Shown here: positions 60,187 through 64,000 of the stretch, piece by piece | How positions within the stretch are numbered: the stretch's first letter is position 1 | Layout: each line of letters opens with the position of its first letter | DNA from: a candidate division WOR-3 bacterium | GTDB taxonomy: Bacteria; Hydrothermota; Tepidihabitantia; Tepidihabitantales; Tepidihabitantaceae | Direction of reading: 5' to 3' | Assembly (NCBI GenBank): GCA_013177935.1 | Contig: JABLXZ010000004.1 | Span: forward strand, 1 to 64,000 | Length of the DNA stretch: 64,000 nt | The notes under the pieces: model-generated | Told to the model about the DNA's origin: nothing | The model's database searches: none | Seen by the model: only the letters and a program-made list of their open reading frames with translations | Position numbers and translations under genes: made by a program

Positions 60187-62694
60187 ATGAGAAAAATTTT
60201 ACCCCTTGTTATTGTCCTGTGTTGCCCTTTTTTTATCCAGGCAGATGAAATCCCTTCAATAAAAGACACGATTGTGATTAAAGAATGGCTGGTCTGCGGT
60301 CCGTTCTCGGTTGGGGTGCGTGAAGGTATAACCGAAGCGATTGAAGATGTTGCTAACCTTGCGCCCCGGGAAGGTGACACCCTGCGCTCCAGTCTAATTC
60401 AGGGTGGAGTGGTAAACTGGCACAAAGTAACCGCCGACTCATCCGGCTGGCTAAAAACCGATTACCAGCAGGTGCGCTGGGACACAATCGCCGACTACTA
60501 CGGCATTGCCGGCATAATGGCAACCGGCTACGCCTATGCCGCACTGAATCTACCCAATCGGTGCCGGGCTCTTGTTGTCCCGACCAAACTGGGCGGATTT
60601 ATTTTGAATGGCAAAGGGTATATAGGTGATGTCTATGCCAACAACTGGTTCAAAGTACCGGTGACTCTTGACTCGGGCACAAATCGAATCATTTTGCGCC
60701 TTTCCGGTTTTGGGGACCAGCGGGTCCGATTCCTGTTGGTGCCCGTTGCCGAACCGATTATCACCATAACCGAAGATATTACCATCTGCGACCTCATCGC
60801 CGACTCCGGGTTTGTCACCTGGTGCGGACTGCCCCTCCTCAATACCACAACCGAACCAGTTGACCAAGTTCGGGTTTCGATGAAGATTGACACATTTGTT
60901 CTAACCGACACCGTCCTCAAAAACATCCCGGCACAGGGTGTAAAAAAGCCGGCGCTTAAACTGCAACTTCCCCCGCTCCCTTTTGACAGCGCGGGCTATC
61001 CAATGGTCATCTCCCTGCATTATCAGAACTGGACCCGCACCGACACCATAACCTTACGCTCCCGCAAAATCACCCAAGCCCACAAAATAACATTCCTTTC
61101 CGAGATTGACTCCTCGTGCCAGTACTATGCGGTTCTCTATCCGGAGAATTACGACCCGAAAAAAAGTTATGGGTTAATCCTTTCCCTGCATGGCGCCGGA
61201 GTTGAGGCGTCAGGCCTTGCCGAATGTTTCAAGCCCAAAGATTGGGCGTTTATTGTCTGTCCCACCAACCGCCGGCCTTACGGTTTTGACTGGCAGGACT
61301 GGGGCAGACTGGATGCGCTTGAGGTTTTACAGCAGGCGAAAAAAAGTTTCCCGATTGACCCGGACCGGGTGGTTTTGACGGGCCATTCTATGGGCGGACA
61401 CGGCACCTGGCACATCGGACTTGCCCATTGTGACCAGTTTGCCGCGATTGCACCGGCTGCAGGCTGGCCCTCCTTACCCCTCTATGTACCAACCTTCCTG
61501 CAAAAGAGCAATACTTTTGCTGAACCGGCAAAACTGATGGTGCGTGATATGGCAATGCGACCCGACAATGTCCCGGCGTTTCTGGAAAACGCCCGGAACC
61601 TGCCGGTCTTTATCCTTCACGGTGGCGATGATGACAATGTACCCGCCCTGCACGGACGAAACTTTGCCCTCTGGCTCGATGCCCTTAACTACAACTACGA
61701 GTATAAAGAGGTACCTGGCCAGAAACACTGGTGGAGTTATGAGGATGGCACGGTCTGTGTTGACGACACCAGTTTGATGCGCTTCTTAAAGCAAACCCGC
61801 CGAAACCAAGGTCCCAGGCACATCAGATTCCGCACCGCGGACATCGCTCAGTCTAACTCCTGTTACTGGGTAAAAATCGACCGGGTCGAAAATGTTGGCT
61901 ACGACGCCTGCCTTGAAGGGTTTGCCACCGACTCAGTGGTCAAACTTTTCACCGCAAACATCAAGCAGTTAACCCTCAACTTTGACCAGCAACTGTTTTT
62001 CTCCGGCACCATCCGGCTGGAGATTGACGGCAAAACTGTGCTCGCCAATCTAACTCTTCCCCGTACCATCGTCGTCCATAAAACCCGGCACGGCTGGAAA
62101 ATAGGTCCAATTCGAACCGCAAAACTTCACAAAACCCCGGAACTTTACGGTCCGGCAAAACAGGTAATGATGAAGCCGTTTACCATCGTGTATGGCACAC
62201 AGAATCCCGAAGTTGCTGACTTTTTGCATCACGCGGCAAATCAGGAGGCGCTGCGCTGGTTTTTAATTGGCAACGGCAACACCGAAATCGTCCCGGACAC
62301 CGCACCCATCCCCTTGAACCGTAACCTGATTCTGTTGGGCGGACCAGAAGAAAACCGGTTCACCAGCCGCATTGCCAAGCAGTTGCCGCTAACCGTCAGG
62401 GATGGCAAACTGCGCTCTTCTCTACCCGGTCTGCAAGAAGAAAGTGTTGCGGTTGTTCTCTCCTATCCCAATCCGCTCAACCCGGAAAAACTTGTCCTTA
62501 TCCGGATGGGCACTGACCCGCAATCAACCAAACTGTCCTTTTTCTGGGGTGTAATCGGTTCCGGCACCGCAATCCCTGACTTTTTGGTTTTCGACCGCCG
62601 GGTAAGAAGGTACGGCTGGGCAGGAGTTCGGGCTGCCGGCTTCTTTGACCCGGACTGGAAGTTTGACCCAAAGACCACATTTATCGGAAAATAG
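60187..62694 (+). CDS. Secreted alpha/beta-hydrolase (prolyl oligopeptidase/esterase-like)
   Basis: This 835-residue exported protein has a signal peptide at about 1-19 (LVIVLCCPFFIQADE). Residues ~20-290 are beta-rich and unassigned. A hydrolase core follows: ILSLHGAGVEASGL oxyanion region (about 329-342), nucleophile motif GHSMGG with Ser401, acid candidate in FILHGGDDDNVPALHG (about 476-491) and His in QKHWW (about 516-520). This order fits polyhydroxybutyrate-depolymerase-like or prolyl oligopeptidase-type esterases. The last ~280 residues form another domain of unknown role. The substrate is unknown. The gene directly abuts ispE, whose ATG follows its TAG without a gap. Confidence 0.85.
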   Translation: MRKILPLVIVLCCPFFIQADEIPSIKDTIVIKEWLVCGPFSVGVREGITEAIEDVANLAPREGDTLRSSLIQGGVVNWHKVTADSSGWLKTDYQQVRWDTIADYYGIAGIMATGYAYAALNLPNRCRALVVPTKLGGFILNGKGYIGDVYANNWFKVPVTLDSGTNRIILRLSGFGDQRVRFLLVPVAEPIITITEDITICDLIADSGFVTWCGLPLLNTTTEPVDQVRVSMKIDTFVLTDTVLKNIPAQGVKKPALKLQLPPLPFDSAGYPMVISLHYQNWTRTDTITLRSRKITQAHKITFLSEIDSSCQYYAVLYPENYDPKKSYGLILSLHGAGVEASGLAECFKPKDWAFIVCPTNRRPYGFDWQDWGRLDALEVLQQAKKSFPIDPDRVVLTGHSMGGHGTWHIGLAHCDQFAAIAPAAGWPSLPLYVPTFLQKSNTFAEPAKLMVRDMAMRPDNVPAFLENARNLPVFILHGGDDDNVPALHGRNFALWLDALNYNYEYKEVPGQKHWWSYEDGTVCVDDTSLMRFLKQTRRNQGPRHIRFRTADIAQSNSCYWVKIDRVENVGYDACLEGFATDSVVKLFTANIKQLTLNFDQQLFFSGTIRLEIDGKTVLANLTLPRTIVVHKTRHGWKIGPIRTAKLHKTPELYGPAKQVMMKPFTIVYGTQNPEVADFLHHAANQEALRWFLIGNGNTEIVPDTAPIPLNRNLILLGGPEENRFTSRIAKQLPLTVRDGKLRSSLPGLQEESVAVVLSYPNPLNPEKLVLIRMGTDPQSTKLSFFWGVIGSGTAIPDFLVFDRRVRRYGWAGVRAAGFFDPDWKFDPKTTFIGK

Positions 62695-63588
62695 ATGGAA
62701 CAGGTCACACTTTTAGCACCGGCGAAACTCAATCTTGGATTATGGGTTGGCAAGAAGCGAAGCGACGGGTTTCATGAGATTGTGACCACTATGGTACCGC
62801 TTGAATTCGGGGATACGGTGCAAATTAAAAAGAACCGCTCCGGACTCACATTGAAAATCACGGGCATCCAGTTAAACATCACGCCGGAACAGAACCTTGC
62901 ATACAGGGCGGCAAACCTGTTTTTTCGGCAAATAAAAATCCCGCCCTGCTGTTCCATTAAAATCCACAAGCGCATCCCACCCGGTTCCGGCCTTGGTGGT
63001 GGTTCCAGCGATGCCGCTGCCGTACTACTCGGGCTGTCTGCGCTGTTTGATTTCCCCATCGCACCGAAAACCCTGCACCGCCTTGCTTCCCAGCTGGGCA
63101 GTGATGTCCCATTTTTTCTGCGCGGTTCCGCCTGTGTTGCCCGGGGCAGAGGCGAACGGCTACGAAAAATCCGCCTTCCCCTGTTGAACTTCATGCTCTT
63201 AATCCCCAAATTTGGCATCAATACCGCCTGGGCTTATCAGGCTCTTGACCGGCAACGGCGACATTTGACACCATCGCCGATTTCCCCTAAAATACTGGCG
63301 TTAAAGTTGAGGCGCAATGAACCGGCAGGGGTCGCAGCGCAACTTTACAACAGTTTTGAACCGGTAGTTTGCCGCCGGTTTCCAGAACTGAAACGGGCAA
63401 AAGCCCTGCTTTTAAAAAAAGGCGCCTGTGCGGCAAGCCTGTCCGGTTCCGGCAGTACGGTCTATGGCCTGTTTATAGGACCTGACCCGATGGCCGTGTT
63501 GAAGTTGACGAAACGAGAACTCGCTAGTTTCTCCGCAATTTTCACCCGGTCAAGACCGAATTGCCGCAACAATTGGGGTGTTGTCTAA
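62695..63588 (+). CDS. ispE: 4-diphosphocytidyl-2-C-methyl-D-erythritol kinase
   Basis: This 297-residue GHMP kinase is in the MEP isoprenoid pathway. It has the N-terminal substrate segment PAKLNLGLWVGKKRSDGFHEI (PAKLNLGLWVGKKRSDGF, about 9-26), the ATP loop PPGSGLGGGSSDAAAVLLGL (GLGGGSSDAA, about 99-108) and the C-terminal SLSGSGSTVYGLF (about 249-261). Length is typical. The ATG immediately follows the stop of the hydrolase gene. The last five codons including the stop (63574-63588) are also the first 15 bases of a tRNA-Gln gene on the same strand. The rest of the MEP pathway is not in the window. Confidence 0.94.
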   Translation: MEQVTLLAPAKLNLGLWVGKKRSDGFHEIVTTMVPLEFGDTVQIKKNRSGLTLKITGIQLNITPEQNLAYRAANLFFRQIKIPPCCSIKIHKRIPPGSGLGGGSSDAAAVLLGLSALFDFPIAPKTLHRLASQLGSDVPFFLRGSACVARGRGERLRKIRLPLLNFMLLIPKFGINTAWAYQALDRQRRHLTPSPISPKILALKLRRNEPAGVAAQLYNSFEPVVCRRFPELKRAKALLLKKGACAASLSGSGSTVYGLFIGPDPMAVLKLTKRELASFSAIFTRSRPNCRNNWGVV

Positions 63589-63645
63589 CTGGCAGGACAC
63601 AGGACTTTGGATCCTGGCGTGAAGGTTCGACTCCTTCCACCCCAG
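63574..63645 (+). tRNA. tRNA-Gln (anticodon TTG)
   Basis: 72 nt folding as a full cloverleaf. Acceptor TGGGGTG (63574-63580) pairs with CACCCCA (63638-63644), with discriminator G at 63645. The D stem is GTC/GAC. The anticodon stem is CAGGA/TCCTG (63600-63604, 63612-63616), with loop CTTTGGA giving anticodon TTG, reading CAA. The T arm is GAAGG-TTCGACT-CCTTC. CCA is not encoded (CGT follows). Its first 15 bases are also the end of ispE, whose stop codon lies in the D region. It lies just upstream of prs. Confidence 0.95.
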
Positions 63646-63681
63646 CGTACTAAACCGTAAACCCGGTTGCGGGAGGAAAGG

Positions 63682-64000
63682 ATGGCAGAAGAGTTGAAAC
63701 TGTTTTCGGGACGGGCAAACCGGCCCCTGGCAGAAAAGATTTCCCGGCATCTTGATATTCCTCTCGGTGCCGCTGAGATAACTAACTTTGCCGATGGTGA
63801 AATCCGTATCACCATCAATGAGAATGTTCGAGGTAAAGATGTGTTTGTTCTTCAACCGACCCCGCCGCCTGGAGACAACATCCTCGAACTACTTCTGATG
63901 GTTGACGCCCTGAAGCGCGCCTCAGCCCGCCGTATCACCGCGGTTATCCCTTATTACGGTTATGCCCGACAGGACCGAAAAGACAAACCCCGGGTTCCGC
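63682..64000 (+). CDS. prs: Ribose-phosphate pyrophosphokinase, N-terminal part (runs off window)
   Basis: The first 106 codons of PRPP synthetase; the frame is open at the window edge. The translated start is [20 protein letters not shown], followed by [24 protein letters not shown] without a break (NFADGEIRI, about 35-43). [21 protein letters not shown] (about 52-72) and the ATP loop [14 protein letters not shown] (about 91-104) follow. These are the hallmark Prs segments, and the enzyme makes PRPP for nucleotide synthesis, including the PurF reaction encoded earlier in the window. GGGAGGAAAGG is directly upstream of the ATG. Confidence 0.95.
   Translation, partial: MAEELKLFSGRANRPLAEKISRHLDIPLGAAEITNFADGEIRITINENVRGKDVFVLQPTPPPGDNILELLLMVDALKRASARRITAVIPYYGYARQDRKDKPRVP

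Overview
This 64-kb window comes from an anaerobic, uncultured-type bacterium with an outer membrane and meso-diaminopimelate peptidoglycan. Anaerobiosis is indicated by a class III ribonucleotide reductase, a group 4 NiFe hydrogenase, many Fe-S proteins and two radical SAM enzymes. The envelope type is indicated by a PorV/UPF0164-like outer-membrane protein, a lipoprotein, a complete-looking division set and a MurE with the DNPR motif. Gene content and order (SRP RNA-dnaX-recR, PorV-like protein, Mrp-linked hydrogenase) would fit a candidate phylum such as WOR-3 or its neighbours. That placement is inference and no marker here is decisive. No IS element, CRISPR array or prophage was seen.

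Layout. (1) 1-684: edge-truncated secreted protein in visibly AT-richer DNA. (2) 1192-15832, minus strand: an 18-gene, tightly overlapping operon. It encodes an NAD(P)H-type flavin/Fe-S module, a molybdopterin-fold subunit without an evident Mo-ligating Cys/Sec, a four-cluster ferredoxin, a group 4 NiFe hydrogenase core, two large antiporter-like subunits and an Mrp (Mnh) Na+/H+ antiporter. (3) 16116-20443, plus: thiL, nrdR, nrdD and a YggU-like gene. The thiL-nrdR gap holds three DnaA boxes at exact 11-bp intervals, a large palindrome and two NrdR boxes. (4) 20440-24384, minus: RNase G/E and a radical SAM/DUF2344 protein. (5) 24523-37178, plus: EF-G, TRL-like lipoprotein, phosphohexomutase, TtcA-like protein, TPR protein, orphan solute-binding protein, SRP RNA, dnaX, recR, PflX-like radical SAM protein and purF. 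(6) 37274-51674, minus: the dcw cluster mraZ-rsmH-ftsL-ftsI-murE-mraY-murD-ftsW-murG-murC-murB-ftsA-ftsZ, without murF, ddl or ftsQ. (7) 52146-56069, plus: an unrecognised KOW/hybrid-fold protein, PorV-like protein, accA and era. (8) 56060-59712, minus: methylmalonyl-CoA epimerase, mutase catalytic subunit and carboxyltransferase. (9) 60187-64000, plus: secreted esterase-like protein, ispE overlapping a tRNA-Gln gene, and the start of prs.

How it works together. The large operon looks like a respiratory complex joining pyridine-nucleotide and H2 chemistry to Na+/H+ translocation. The methylmalonyl-CoA genes point to propionate/succinate conversion. The ribonucleotide reductase and division operons both carry DnaA-box clusters at their control regions, which could tie dNTP supply and division to replication.

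Two styles of translation start are visible. Internal operon genes have good Shine-Dalgarno sequences or overlap their upstream neighbour. Many first genes instead have a TTGACA/TTGCCT-N16-17-TANNNT promoter placed so that transcription would begin at or within a few bases of the start codon, implying widespread leaderless mRNAs.
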